This document shows positions 1-7,346 of a stretch of DNA of 13,238 bases, piece by piece (positions within the stretch are counted from its first letter, which is position 1; the number at the start of each line of letters is the position of its first letter). Both the position numbers and the translations under genes were made by a program. The stretch comes from an uncultured Chloroflexota bacterium (GTDB lineage Bacteria; Chloroflexota; Anaerolineae; Aggregatilineales; Phototrophicaceae), in the NCBI GenBank assembly GCA_903904765.1, contig CAIVEA010000505.1:1-13238 (forward strand), read 5' to 3'. The notes under the pieces were generated by a model. That model was given only the letters and a program-made list of their open reading frames with translations. It ran no database searches and was not told the origin of the DNA.

Positions 1-915
1 GATAAAAGCATCAGCTTCAATCCGGCCTTTCTGGACTGGCTGAACAAACCGGGCAACCGTGAGTTGGTGGCGCAAACGCTGGAGCGCATCCGGGCGGAGG
101 GCGGCCTGCGCGTGGGCGATTTCGCGGACGACGACACGCCACGCGGCGCATGGTACGACTGGAAACCGCCCAAAGTCGCGCTGGAAGCCTTGTTCGCCTA
201 CGGTGATCTGATGATCGCGGATAGGGTGAATTTCCAGCGGGTGTATGATGTTCGGGAGCGCGTCCTGCCGGATTGGGTAGATACTACGCCCGTCACCTCC
301 GACGAGGCGCGGCGCTTCTGCTTGGAGCAGGCGGCGAAGGCGCTCGGCATCTTCCAGTCGGCGCATCTGACGTTTTATGCCTATATGCGGGCTACACCTG
401 CCCGTTCGCTCATCCGGGCGCTGATCGAGGACGGTGTGCTGGTCAGCGTACAGGGCGAGTCGGTGAAGGGCACAACGACATGGATGACGCACCGCGACCA
501 TCTGCCGCTGCTGGAACGCGCCGCCGCAGGCGAGATCACACCACAGCGCACCACCTTCCTCGCCCCGTTCGATTCTCTGTTCTGGGCGGGAGATCGGGAG
601 GAAAAACTGTGGGGATTCCGGCAGTTGCTCGAATGCTACAAACCTGCCGCAGAGCGCGTCTATGGCTATTTCTGCTTCCCGATTCTGCACCGGGATCGGC
701 TGGTCGGGCGCTTCGACCCCAAACTGGATCGCAAATCGGGTGTGCTGCACCTGAACGCACTCTATCTCGAACCAGAAGTTGAGCAGGACGATGAACTCGT
801 GGCGGCGCTGGCGGCAACCATGCGCGATTTCCTCGCGTGGCACGGCGCACACACGCTCCACATTGAGCGCAGCCAGCCAGCGGCCTTCGGCGAAAAGCTC
901 CTGCGTGCGCTGTAA
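1..915 (+). CDS. YcaQ-like winged-helix protein (possible DNA crosslink glycosylase), 5' truncated
   Basis: The reading frame is open from base 1 and ends at TAA 913-915, giving the last 304 residues; the true start lies left of the window. The protein resembles the YcaQ/HTH_42 family, whose studied members are DNA glycosylases that unhook alkylation and interstrand crosslinks. Matching family signatures are WYDWKPPK with a following VALEALFAYGDL (near residues 51-70 of this fragment), RVYDVRERVLP, FLAPFDSLFW, ERVYGYFCFPILH and LVGRFDPKLDRK. The catalytic QxQ motif of YcaQ sits near the N terminus, about 100 residues that are missing here, so activity cannot be judged. E. coli YcaQ is about 410 residues, consistent with loss of the first quarter. 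It is followed after 56 bp by the toxin-antitoxin pair, which has its own candidate promoter, so the two are probably not one functional unit. Family certain enough; enzymatic role inferred. Confidence 0.82.
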   Translation, partial: DKSISFNPAFLDWLNKPGNRELVAQTLERIRAEGGLRVGDFADDDTPRGAWYDWKPPKVALEALFAYGDLMIADRVNFQRVYDVRERVLPDWVDTTPVTSDEARRFCLEQAAKALGIFQSAHLTFYAYMRATPARSLIRALIEDGVLVSVQGESVKGTTTWMTHRDHLPLLERAAAGEITPQRTTFLAPFDSLFWAGDREEKLWGFRQLLECYKPAAERVYGYFCFPILHRDRLVGRFDPKLDRKSGVLHLNALYLEPEVEQDDELVAALAATMRDFLAWHGAHTLHIERSQPAAFGEKLLRAL

Positions 916-916
916 G

Positions 917-943
917 TTTTGATTGTCAAATCGCGCTTATAAT
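917..943 (+). promoter_or_regulatory. candidate sigma70-type promoter and small palindrome upstream of mntA
   Basis: A perfect TATAAT lies at 938-943, just after the ycaQ-like stop codon. The best upstream hexamers are TTTTGA at 917-922 (15-bp spacer) and TTGATT at 919-924 (13-bp spacer), so the -35 box is poor and spaced too closely. Transcription would begin near 950, upstream of ATG 972. The same stretch holds a 13-bp palindrome, TTTGA-ttg-TCAAA, at 918-930, positioned where an operator would block RNA polymerase. Promoter call rests on the -10 match alone. Confidence 0.45.
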
Positions 944-959
944 GAGGGTAGCAGGTGAC

Positions 960-965
960 GAGGAA
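960..965 (+). promoter_or_regulatory. Shine-Dalgarno of mntA, fixes start at ATG 972
   Basis: GAGGAA at 960-965 lies 6 bases before ATG 972. An in-frame ATG at 942 overlaps the TATAAT box and would lie upstream of the predicted transcript start, so 972 is preferred. Confidence 0.7.
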
Positions 966-971
966 CATCCG

Positions 972-1289
972 ATGACGATCATGCCCGTTCCAACAGCACT
1001 AGCCATCCCCTATGACCGATTGACCGAGTTTTGCGAACGCCACCACATCATCCGCCTATGGCTGTTCGGGTCGGTTCTACGGGGCGATTTCCGCCCCGAC
1101 AGTGATGTGGATGTGCTGGTGGAATTTGACCCCGACCATATCCCCGGATGGGAAATCGTTGCCATGCAGGACGATCTTTCGGCATTGCTGGAGCGTCCGG
1201 TAGACCTCGGCACACCGAATGGCCTGCGTAACTGGATGAAACCGCGTGTGATGCAAAGCGCGAGGCTGATCTATGAACGAACGGGATAA
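972..1289 (+). CDS. mntA: MntA-type nucleotidyltransferase antitoxin
   Basis: This 105-residue protein is a minimal nucleotidyltransferase. In the characterised HepT/MntA systems such proteins neutralise the HEPN toxin by adding AMP units to a tyrosine near its active site. The hallmark GSx10DxD is complete: G33-S34, ten residues, then D45 and D47, with a third acidic residue in VDLG at D78. Length is typical for the family (about 100 residues). The last 17 bp overlap the start of the HEPN gene, the usual arrangement of these pairs, so the two are co-translated. GC content by hand count over 240 bases is about 58 %, near that of its surroundings. The substrate preference (AMP transfer) is inferred from the family; the motif alone shows nucleotidyl transfer capacity. 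Confidence 0.87.
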   Translation: MTIMPVPTALAIPYDRLTEFCERHHIIRLWLFGSVLRGDFRPDSDVDVLVEFDPDHIPGWEIVAMQDDLSALLERPVDLGTPNGLRNWMKPRVMQSARLIYERTG

Positions 1290-1605
1290 AGGGCATTTCC
1301 GCGATATTTGGAATGAAGGACAGCAGCTTCAAATCGCCCTGAGCGATAAGACAAAGGTTTCGTTAGACGACTATCTAACGGCAAATGGTGTTTGTCATGC
1401 TATCGTGCTTATCGGAGAAGCGGCATCTCAAATCAGCGCGGAAACTCGTAACCAATTTCCCGAAATCCAATGGAAACTGATTATCGGGATGCGTAATTTT
1501 GTCATTCATCAGTATCGTCGGGTGGATATGGACATCATCTGGCATACCGCAACGGTAAGCGTTCCTCACCTGCTCACGCAGATTGAATCTTTGCTCAAAG
1601 ATTGA
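1273..1605 (+). CDS. hepT: HepT-type HEPN ribonuclease toxin (DUF86)
   Basis: A 110-residue all-helical HEPN protein of the DUF86 type. The catalytic RX4HXY motif is intact: R74, H79 and Y81 in RNFVIHQY; Y81 is the residue AMPylated by MntA in studied systems. Other DUF86 hallmarks are IGEAAS (residues 48-53), FPEIQW (62-67) and VDMDIIW (84-90). Family members are RNases that cleave tRNA or mRNA when not modified. The start ATG 1273 lies inside mntA and has GAGG at 1262-1265 seven bases upstream. A hand count over the whole gene gives about 46 % GC, far below the roughly 58 % of mntA and over 60 % of most neighbours, which suggests separate ancestry or recent transfer. The gene ends 11 bp before the convergent methyltransferase stop codon. 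Confidence 0.88.
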   Translation: MNERDKGHFRDIWNEGQQLQIALSDKTKVSLDDYLTANGVCHAIVLIGEAASQISAETRNQFPEIQWKLIIGMRNFVIHQYRRVDMDIIWHTATVSVPHLLTQIESLLKD

Positions 1606-1608
1606 ACA

Positions 1609-1629
1609 CGCCCGCGCTACTTGCGGGCG
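1609..1629. terminator. hairpin between convergent hepT and methyltransferase genes
   Basis: A perfect 7-bp stem CGCCCGC (1609-1615) / GCGGGCG (1623-1629) with a 7-base loop spans the convergent junction and the last codons of the methyltransferase gene. Neither side has a clear T-run, so a bidirectional terminator is only suggested by position. Confidence 0.3.
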
Positions 1630-2384
1630 ATGAGTAGCGTGCTGAAGTTGAACGGCCACGGCAGCGCCCGCGCCAGCAACCCGCCCAGCACCTCCGCCAG
1701 CGCACTCACACGGTAGTACCCCGGCGCACGGAACGGCCCGCCCAGCCCCCACAGCGTATAAGCGTGGCTGGTGGGAATCGAGCGCAGCACCGTGAATCCA
1801 GCGGTGCGGACATTGCCCTCCAGCGCGGGGCGGTCATACGTGCTCTCGAAAAAGTCGTCATCATTCAACACCGTCACGCCGGAACGCTTGCGCCGCCACG
1901 CCACCAGCCGATTGACCACGTTCGGGTAAGGGATGGTCAGCACCAAAATCCCCCCCGGCTTCAGCACGCGATAGGCTTCCGCCAGCGCCGGCCCCATGCC
2001 ATGCTCAAAATGCTCCAGCACACCGAACGACAAATAGGCATCGAGGCTGTTATCCGGGTGCGGCAGCGCGTGAACATCCCCTGCCAGCAGCGGCAGAGTC
2101 GCGTCGTAGCGCCGCGAAGTCCGCAGCGCATTCTCGGCATAATCCAGCCCGATCACTTTGTAGCCCATGTCGCGGAAGGTCAGCACTGCCGCACTCAGGC
2201 CGCTACCCGCTTCCAGCACCAGCCCGTTCTTGGGCAGATAGGCGGCAATCGCGGCATAGGTTTCCTGCGCCCGTTTGGAACGCGCCGTTTCCAGTTCGCG
2301 CTCCACCGAAGCCGAATCCCAGATGCTCTCCCATGCCTGACGGGTGCTGTCGTAACGCGAACCAAACAGTTCGGGCGGGGTCAT
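1617..2384 (-). CDS. class I SAM-dependent methyltransferase
   Basis: A 255-residue Rossmann-fold methyltransferase. Motif I is LEAGSGLS (57-64) with the acidic ribose-binding residue D81 in IGLDYAEN, followed by GDVHALPHPDNSLD (102-115), FGVLEHFEH (120-128) and the post-motif VLKPGG (140-145), all typical of the Methyltransf_11/UbiE-like fold. The residues after 150 are variable and the acceptor is unknown; a sugar or lipid-linked glycan is likely from the neighbours. ATG 2384 is preceded by AGGAG at 2393-2397 (8-base spacer), so the start is well supported. It is the last gene of the minus-strand glycan block, 27 bp after the acyltransferase gene, and converges on hepT. Fold certain, substrate not. 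Confidence 0.85.
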   Translation of the reverse strand: MTPPELFGSRYDSTRQAWESIWDSASVERELETARSKRAQETYAAIAAYLPKNGLVLEAGSGLSAAVLTFRDMGYKVIGLDYAENALRTSRRYDATLPLLAGDVHALPHPDNSLDAYLSFGVLEHFEHGMGPALAEAYRVLKPGGILVLTIPYPNVVNRLVAWRRKRSGVTVLNDDDFFESTYDRPALEGNVRTAGFTVLRSIPTSHAYTLWGLGGPFRAPGYYRVSALAEVLGGLLARALPWPFNFSTLLIARK

Positions 2385-2411
2385 AGGTCACGCTCCTGTG
2401 CAAGTCGCTTA

Positions 2412-3029
2412 TCAGGGTAACTCGTTCGCGGCGGCATCCAGACGGTTCACCACCCGCGCCGGCACACCAGCCACCACCGCGTAAGGCGGTACATCTTCCG
2501 TCACCACCGCACCCGCGCCCACCACCGCGCAGCGCCCCACGCGCACACCGGCCAGCACGGTTGCCCCCGCGCCGATGAACGCGCCGCGTTCCAGCACCAC
2601 TCCGGCAACATGAGTCGGGAAGGCATGTTTTGCCAGTGGCGAATAGCCCACATCATGATGGGTCAGGATTTGCGCGTTGAGCGCGATGGTCACTTCATCT
2701 TCCAACACAATGCGCCCGGTCAAATCGAGCGTGACGGCGGGGCCGAGGTGACAACGCGCCCCGATGTGCAGTTTGTCGCGCATGTCATACGTGCCGTGCA
2801 GGTTCAGCCGCCCGTGAAAATCCACTTCTGCGCCAATGGTCACGCCCCATGCCTGTAACACGCACAGCGTCAGCCATGCTGGACAGTGTGCCACCGCATG
2901 TTCAAAGGCCGCGCTGCCCCACACCGCCACCCGCACCCGCAGCCATAGCACGTACAGCGGCGACCACAGCGAACGCAGCACCACGCGCACCGCGCCGGTT
3001 AGCAGATGACGAGGAGCATAATCGGACAT
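2412..3029 (-). CDS. hexapeptide-repeat acyltransferase (LacA/NodL/WbbJ type)
   Basis: A 205-residue left-handed beta-helix acyltransferase. Residues 1-60 are a non-repeat N-terminal part with a hydrophobic stretch (about 20-36) that may touch the membrane. From about 63 onward isoleucine/valine-rich hexapeptide repeats follow, e.g. VTIGAEVDF, LHIGARCHLG, and the closing coils FIGAGATVLAGVRVG and VVGAGAVVTEDVPPYAVVAG with GVPARVV (188-194). The loop THHDVGYSP (123-131) carries the His expected for catalysis in the maltose/galactoside acetyltransferase family. It most likely O- or N-acetylates a sugar using acetyl-CoA. The gene starts 2 bp after the GT2 stop codon, so translation is probably coupled. 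Together with the upstream DegT aminotransferase it could acetylate an amino sugar, but the sequence resembles O-acetyltransferases more than PglD-type N-acyltransferases. Confidence 0.85.
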   Translation of the reverse strand: MSDYAPRHLLTGAVRVVLRSLWSPLYVLWLRVRVAVWGSAAFEHAVAHCPAWLTLCVLQAWGVTIGAEVDFHGRLNLHGTYDMRDKLHIGARCHLGPAVTLDLTGRIVLEDEVTIALNAQILTHHDVGYSPLAKHAFPTHVAGVVLERGAFIGAGATVLAGVRVGRCAVVGAGAVVTEDVPPYAVVAGVPARVVNRLDAAANELP

Positions 3030-3031
3030 GG

Positions 3032-3901
3032 TTAGAGCGCCTTGCGCTCACCGCGCAGCCATTGTGCCACGTCCATCATCTGGCGCGTCGGCCAGATCAG
3101 CGTCCGCAGCAGCAACGCCCGCGCCGAACCATAGTATTTGCGGGTGAACACCAGCAAATCCTGAAAATACACCTGCGAGGCGAGGCGCTGCACCTGACTG
3201 GTGCTGGCGTGTTCTTCGTGCAGCAGCACGGCCTCCGCCACGAAATGAATCTCGCGCCCCGCGTTCAGAATGCGGCGGCAGATGTCGTCCTCGGTAAAGT
3301 ACAGTTTGAAGGACTCGTCAAACATCCCCACTTGCCGTAGCAGCGCCGTCGGAGCCATCAGGTTCGAGTCGGGGATGACTTCCACCGGACGGGTGCTGTC
3401 GCGCCCCCAACCCTCGAACCACATCTTGCGGCGGCGGGAATCGCGCAGCGGCTTGAGCAGCACGCCGAAGAAGGTATAGCCCATCAGCAGATCGCTATAG
3501 GCCGGCACGAGTGAGCCGGTATTCTGGATGCCGCCCGTCGGGAAGCGCATCTGACAGGTGATCGCCCCCACCTGCGGGTGCGCCGTCAGATAGGCCAGCA
3601 TGGTTTGCATTGTGCCGGGTAGAAAAACGGTATCCGGGTTCAGGATGAGCGTGACCGGCGCGGCGGCCTGCGCCATGCCGAGGTTGTTCCCGCCTGTGAA
3701 CCATGTGTTGTGACCGGGTTCGATCAGCAGCGCCTCCGGCATGACCTGTCGCACCATGTCGGCGCTGCCATCTTTGGAAGCGTTGTCCACCACGATCACC
3801 TGCACATCCAGCGTCCCGCGCTGCGCCTTGATGGACTCAAGGCAGCGGCGCAGCGGTTCGCGGGTGTTGTAGTTGACGATGACAATCGAAAGATCAGGCA
3901 T
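3032..3901 (-). CDS. GT2 family glycosyltransferase
   Basis: A 289-residue inverting GT-A glycosyltransferase resembling the WbbL-like rhamnosyltransferase group. The N terminus LSIVIVNYNT leads into the nucleotide-binding fold; VVDNASKDGS (37-46) is the conserved acidic site, NTWFTGGNN (65-73) replaces the usual N-x-GFAGGNN, and NPDT (88-91) takes the place of the DXD metal motif. MFDESFKLYFTEDDIC (193-208) contains the acceptor-side E-D-D expected for the catalytic base region. No transmembrane anchor is obvious. It would transfer a nucleotide-activated sugar to a growing surface glycan; donor and acceptor cannot be read from sequence. The start ATG overlaps the end of the aminotransferase gene by 8 bp and lacks a clear Shine-Dalgarno, suggesting translational coupling. 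Confidence 0.88.
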   Translation of the reverse strand: MPDLSIVIVNYNTREPLRRCLESIKAQRGTLDVQVIVVDNASKDGSADMVRQVMPEALLIEPGHNTWFTGGNNLGMAQAAAPVTLILNPDTVFLPGTMQTMLAYLTAHPQVGAITCQMRFPTGGIQNTGSLVPAYSDLLMGYTFFGVLLKPLRDSRRRKMWFEGWGRDSTRPVEVIPDSNLMAPTALLRQVGMFDESFKLYFTEDDICRRILNAGREIHFVAEAVLLHEEHASTSQVQRLASQVYFQDLLVFTRKYYGSARALLLRTLIWPTRQMMDVAQWLRGERKAL

Positions 3902-5060
3902 GGTAGGCGCGAATCACATCAATAATGTACTGCACTTCGCCATCGGTCAGTCCCGGATACAGCGGCAGCGTCAGCAACCGCAGCCATTCGCGCTCCACAA
4001 CCGGCAGCGGTTCGGTGGCATACGGCTTATACATGGCGTGGAGGTGGTTCGGGATGTAGTGCATGCCAGTAGCGACGCGGTGTTCGCGCAGCCAATCCGC
4101 CAGCTTATCGCGGTTGGCACAGCGCACTACGTAGTTATGCTGCGCCGAAATGCAGTCCCCCGCGACGGGCGGCGGCAGTTCAAGCCAGCCCAGATCACCC
4201 AAACCGGCCTGATACAGCGCGGCGATTTCGCGGCGGCGGGCATTGGTCTGCGGCAGGCGCTGGAGTTGTACCAGCGCAATCGCCGACATGATGTCATTGG
4301 TGTGGTATTTGTACCCCGCCTCCTCAACATCATATTCCCACGCATAACCCGCGCTGTCCTTGTCGCGGCTGCGTACCCATGTGTCCTTATTGATGCCCAC
4401 CCAGCGCAGGCGACGTAAGCGCGCATCCCATTCGGGATTGTCCAGCGTAATCATGCCGCCGTCGCCCGTCGCCAGATTCTTGACGGGATGGAAGCTGAAG
4501 CAGGAAAGCGGCGAAATGCTGCCCACCGGACGGCCTTTGTAGGACGACCCCGCCGCATGTGCCGCATCTTCCACCAGAATCAGATTATGGGCGCGGGCGA
4601 TCTCGGTCAGGCGGTCAATATCCGCCGGACGACCCCCGTAATGCACCACCACAATAGCGCGGGTGCGCGGCGTGATCTTGCGCTCCACCTGTTCAGGATC
4701 GAGGTTGAGCGTTTCAGCCTGCACATCGGCAAAAACGGGCGTGGCATGGTTGTACAGCACCGCATGATTGGTGCTGACGAAGGTCATGGGCGTGGTGATG
4801 ACCTCGCCGCCTTCCACGCCGGCCACCGACAGCGCCAGATGCAGCGCCGCCGTCGCCGAATTCAACGAAACTGCGTGTTTCGCGCCCACAAACGCGCCAA
4901 ACCGCTGCTCGAACTCAACTGTTTTAGGCCCCTGCCCCCACCAACCGGAGCGCAGCACGTCCGCAACGGCCTGTGCTTCTTCGTCGCCACTGTAGGGGCG
5001 AAAGACCGGAATGGCATGGTCAATCAGGGAAATAGATGATGAGGAAGGCGCAGTCGTCAC
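3894..5060 (-). CDS. DegT/DnrJ/EryC1/StrS aminotransferase (sugar aminotransferase)
   Basis: A 388-residue PLP enzyme of the sugar aminotransferase family, which converts a keto-sugar nucleotide into an amino sugar with glutamate as usual donor. Visible signatures are WWGQGPKTVEFE (40-51), NSATAALHLAL (67-77) for phosphate binding, TPMTFVST (90-97), VEDAAHAAG (163-171) with D165 contacting the PLP ring, and SFHPVKN (189-195) with Schiff-base lysine K194. The C-terminal part (KYHTNDIMSAIALVQL, 251-266) is also typical. Length matches the family (370-400). The start is GTG, supported by GAGGA at 5069-5073. It lies 36 bp after a methyltransferase gene and overlaps the GT2 gene. No dehydratase for making the keto-sugar is present in the window, so the exact sugar is open. 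Confidence 0.92.
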   Translation of the reverse strand: MTTAPSSSSISLIDHAIPVFRPYSGDEEAQAVADVLRSGWWGQGPKTVEFEQRFGAFVGAKHAVSLNSATAALHLALSVAGVEGGEVITTPMTFVSTNHAVLYNHATPVFADVQAETLNLDPEQVERKITPRTRAIVVVHYGGRPADIDRLTEIARAHNLILVEDAAHAAGSSYKGRPVGSISPLSCFSFHPVKNLATGDGGMITLDNPEWDARLRRLRWVGINKDTWVRSRDKDSAGYAWEYDVEEAGYKYHTNDIMSAIALVQLQRLPQTNARRREIAALYQAGLGDLGWLELPPPVAGDCISAQHNYVVRCANRDKLADWLREHRVATGMHYIPNHLHAMYKPYATEPLPVVEREWLRLLTLPLYPGLTDGEVQYIIDVIRAYHA

Positions 5061-5068
5061 AGTTCAAA

Positions 5069-5073
5069 TCCTC
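5069..5073 (-). promoter_or_regulatory. Shine-Dalgarno supporting the GTG start of the DegT aminotransferase
   Basis: On the minus strand TGAGGA precedes GTG (5060-5058) with an 8-base spacer. No ATG occurs in frame near the conserved N terminus, so GTG is the best start. Confidence 0.65.
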
Positions 5074-5096
5074 AGAAGTATGTTCATCCAACGCGC

Positions 5097-6038
5097 TTAG
5101 GATACCACGCGCCGGGGCGGATTGTCAGTCGGCAGTTGGCCTGCGGACTGCGCTTTGCGTGCGTAGAGGGTCACACCCGTGTTGTGCAGCAGGCCAACCC
5201 GCACCAGTATCCGATCTACCGCCCGCAGCCCTTTGAGCAGCGGGATAGCAGCCCAGTCCGGCAATTTCACCTGCGCCGTCACATAACCTGTGAAAGCAGG
5301 CGCATCCACGCGCTTTTCGATGCTGAATTGCTGGCTAATCAGCTTCAGCCAATCATGTTCACGTCCTGCACCTTCAAAAGGGGACAACCCTTCTGCCTGT
5401 ATGCTGGCCTTCACCCGTGATGGTGCTCGAAACCCAAAACGCAGCAGCGCACGAATCTTGTCGGCATAGGATGTTTCTGTGGGCAGGAGAAAGGTGAGTG
5501 CGCCAGCCACCAACACGGTCGGTAGCGCCTCATCACCATCCGTATCCGACACCCAGAATAGACCGCCCGGTTTGAGTGCGCGATGCACTGTTTGGATAAC
5601 ATGGTCAAGGTTCACCAGATGATGCAGAGCAGCTTTGACAACGATTACATCATAGTATTCGGCAGGTAAATCGAGGGCGTTCAGATCGGCCTGCCGATAT
5701 TGCACATCCCCGCGCCAACGCTTGCGTACCTGTTCGGCATAATCGCGTGCCACTTGCAACGCTTGTTCACTGATGTCCAACCCGGTCGCTTGAGCGCCGC
5801 GCTCTGCCATTGCCAGCGTCAGCCAACCGGAAGCGCAGCCCAATTCGAGGGTTTGCATACCGGGCCGAATCACAGAGAGTAGCGATTCGATATCCGCGCC
5901 ATGCATAATGACATTGTGGCGCAAATGCTGGTGATACTGCCAATCCGGCGGAGTCGTCTGAGCTTGCTGAGCAGATTCCCGTCCCCACAATTCGGCTTCG
6001 GCAGCTAATTTCTGTTCGTAGTTACCGGTATCACTCAT
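5097..6038 (-). CDS. class I SAM-dependent methyltransferase (second, lower GC)
   Basis: A 313-residue protein with a central methyltransferase domain: motif I LELGCASGW (64-72), acidic D88 in TGLDIS, QADLNALDLP (116-125), VKAALHHLVN (134-143) and ALKPGG (154-159). About 60 residues precede the domain and about 150 follow it, the latter without recognisable motif apart from a hydrophobic segment around 171-185. The target is unknown; neighbours suggest a glycan, lipid carrier or sugar nucleotide. The middle of the gene is visibly poorer in GC than its neighbours: 240 sampled bases gave about 51 %, whereas the 3' end returns to over 60 %, so a transferred or diverging gene is possible. ATG 6038 has only a purine-rich region (GGGGA and AAAGAG) upstream. 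Gaps are 62 bp from the CgeB-like gene and 36 bp to the aminotransferase gene. Confidence 0.85.
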   Translation of the reverse strand: MSDTGNYEQKLAAEAELWGRESAQQAQTTPPDWQYHQHLRHNVIMHGADIESLLSVIRPGMQTLELGCASGWLTLAMAERGAQATGLDISEQALQVARDYAEQVRKRWRGDVQYRQADLNALDLPAEYYDVIVVKAALHHLVNLDHVIQTVHRALKPGGLFWVSDTDGDEALPTVLVAGALTFLLPTETSYADKIRALLRFGFRAPSRVKASIQAEGLSPFEGAGREHDWLKLISQQFSIEKRVDAPAFTGYVTAQVKLPDWAAIPLLKGLRAVDRILVRVGLLHNTGVTLYARKAQSAGQLPTDNPPRRVVS

Positions 6039-6100
6039 GGTTCGCTCTTTTCCCCATCCCCAAAAATTCTCTTTCTAATCTACCACCCGTCACACTCCGG

Positions 6101-7219
6101 TCAACCACCGAGCAGCGCCTCCAGCCGATCTACGCGCTGGCGATAGGTGTGGTGGGCATAGGCGTGTTCGCGGGCGCGGCGGGCGATGGCTTCACGCTCA
6201 GAGTCGTGTGTCAGGTAGTGGCGCACTTTGGCGCGCAAATCGTCCGTATCGCGGTAGGTGACGATGGTTTCGCCCTCGGTGAACCATTGGCGCGTGCCGG
6301 GCAGATCGTCCGCAATCTGGAAGATGCCCGACCCCGCCGCCTCGAATAGGCGCATATTGCCGCCGTAGCGCATGAAATCGCCATGCACATTCAGCGTGAT
6401 CTTGGCCGCTGAAAGCGCCTGTATATTGCTCTCGCCCAGCGCCGCACCTTTGTAGTGCGCTTGCAGCGTTTGCGGCAGATCGTGAACGCTCCAGATGCCG
6501 AGGTCGAAATCGCGCAGGCTTTCCAGCGCGGCCTTCCGCAGGCTGTACAGGTGGTCGGGGACGAGCGTGCCGACGAAGGCCACATCGCAGGCCAGCGCAG
6601 CGCGTTCCTGCGCCGTCAGATCGTGGGGACGGTGGAAATCGGGGTCGCAGGCAGAAATGGGCAAGCACTCCATCCGCGTCGCGCCCAGTTCCAACCACTG
6701 GATGCCGTGATAGAAATCGTTGCTCAACACAAGGTCATACAGCCGCGCTGCCGCCCGTTCGATGGGCGTGGAGAACACAATGGGCGAAACGCCCGTTGTA
6801 TACAGCAGCTTGCATCCGGTTTCGCGCTTGATGGTCGCCAGCGTTTGCGGCGCAATCACGCGGTTATCGCCCACCAGCCACAGCCAATCGGGGTGAAATT
6901 CGGCGGCCTGTTCGCGCAGGCGGCGGTTCCGCAGCGCCACCTCCGGGTTGGCCTGCGGCGGCAGCCGGTTCAGCAGCCCACGCAGGATTTTGCCGGGGGT
7001 CAGCCCTTCGCTGTGGCGCTCGAAATGACCTGTGCCGCCCCACGCGGGCAGGTTGCGGTAGAACACCGCCAGTTCATGCCCCCGCGCCCGTAATTCCTTC
7101 TCGTAGAAGTGCTGTGCCACGCTGGGCGGGAACAACGGCGCAGCCCCCGGCGGCGCGGCGGCGACGGCCTCGCGCAAGGCTTCGGGGTGGTGCAGGCTGG
7201 CGATGAACAAAATCCGCAT
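6101..7219 (-). CDS. CgeB-like GT-B glycosyltransferase
   Basis: A 372-residue glycosyltransferase resembling the CgeB/Glyco_trans_1_2 family known from spore coat maturation and many surface glycan clusters. The N-terminal half starts MRILFIASLH and has FYEKELRARGHELAVF (38-53), then a DUF3880-like region with DWLWLVGDNRV (111-121). The C-terminal half carries the family signature: VAFVGTL (213-219), then LSAAKITLNVHGD (269-281), RLFEAAGSGIFQIADD (290-305) with the glutamate expected to bind the nucleotide sugar, and ETIVTY plus LRAKVRHYL (317-336). No signal peptide or membrane helix. It is the first gene of the glycan block and is separated from the kinase gene by 180 bp. ATG 7219 has AGGA about 9 bases upstream. 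Donor and acceptor unknown. Confidence 0.8.
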   Translation of the reverse strand: MRILFIASLHHPEALREAVAAAPPGAAPLFPPSVAQHFYEKELRARGHELAVFYRNLPAWGGTGHFERHSEGLTPGKILRGLLNRLPPQANPEVALRNRRLREQAAEFHPDWLWLVGDNRVIAPQTLATIKRETGCKLLYTTGVSPIVFSTPIERAAARLYDLVLSNDFYHGIQWLELGATRMECLPISACDPDFHRPHDLTAQERAALACDVAFVGTLVPDHLYSLRKAALESLRDFDLGIWSVHDLPQTLQAHYKGAALGESNIQALSAAKITLNVHGDFMRYGGNMRLFEAAGSGIFQIADDLPGTRQWFTEGETIVTYRDTDDLRAKVRHYLTHDSEREAIARRAREHAYAHHTYRQRVDRLEALLGG

Positions 7220-7277
7220 CAGGGTATCCTATTCCACTCACGCATCTGCCCTTTTGAGGGGTAGATGTTTGTAGGAC

Positions 7278-7346
7278 AACCCTCATCCCCTGCCCTTCTC
7301 CCTCATGGCGAAGGGAGAGAAATGTGGCACATTGAGGGGTGAGGTT
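7278..7346. repeat. nested imperfect inverted repeat in the 180-bp gap between kinase and CgeB-like genes
   Basis: Outer arms AACCCTCATCCCC (7278-7290) and GGGGTGAGGTT (7336-7346) are complementary apart from two single-base gaps. Inside lies TCTCCCT (7297-7303) / AGGGAGA (7312-7318), a 7-bp stem with an 8-base loop, and an overlapping alternative CCCTTC (7293-7298) / GAAGGG (7310-7315). A 9-base word TTGAGGGGT occurs at 7254-7262 and again at 7332-7340. The CCCTCA-CCCC plus CTCTCCC layout resembles dispersed repeats seen in many genomes of this kind. The rest of the gap (7220-7277, 7347-7399) shows no gene or convincing promoter. Confidence 0.55.

Noticed and set aside
942..971. Upstream ATG (942) as the mntA start
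   Set aside because: It overlaps the TATAAT box, and ATG 972 has GAGGAA at good distance and starts closer to the conserved domain.
3035..3049. Small perfect inverted repeat GAGCGC-ctt-GCGCTC at the GT2/acyltransferase junction
   Set aside because: Only 6 bp in coding GC-rich DNA with a 3-base loop; expected by chance, no further support.
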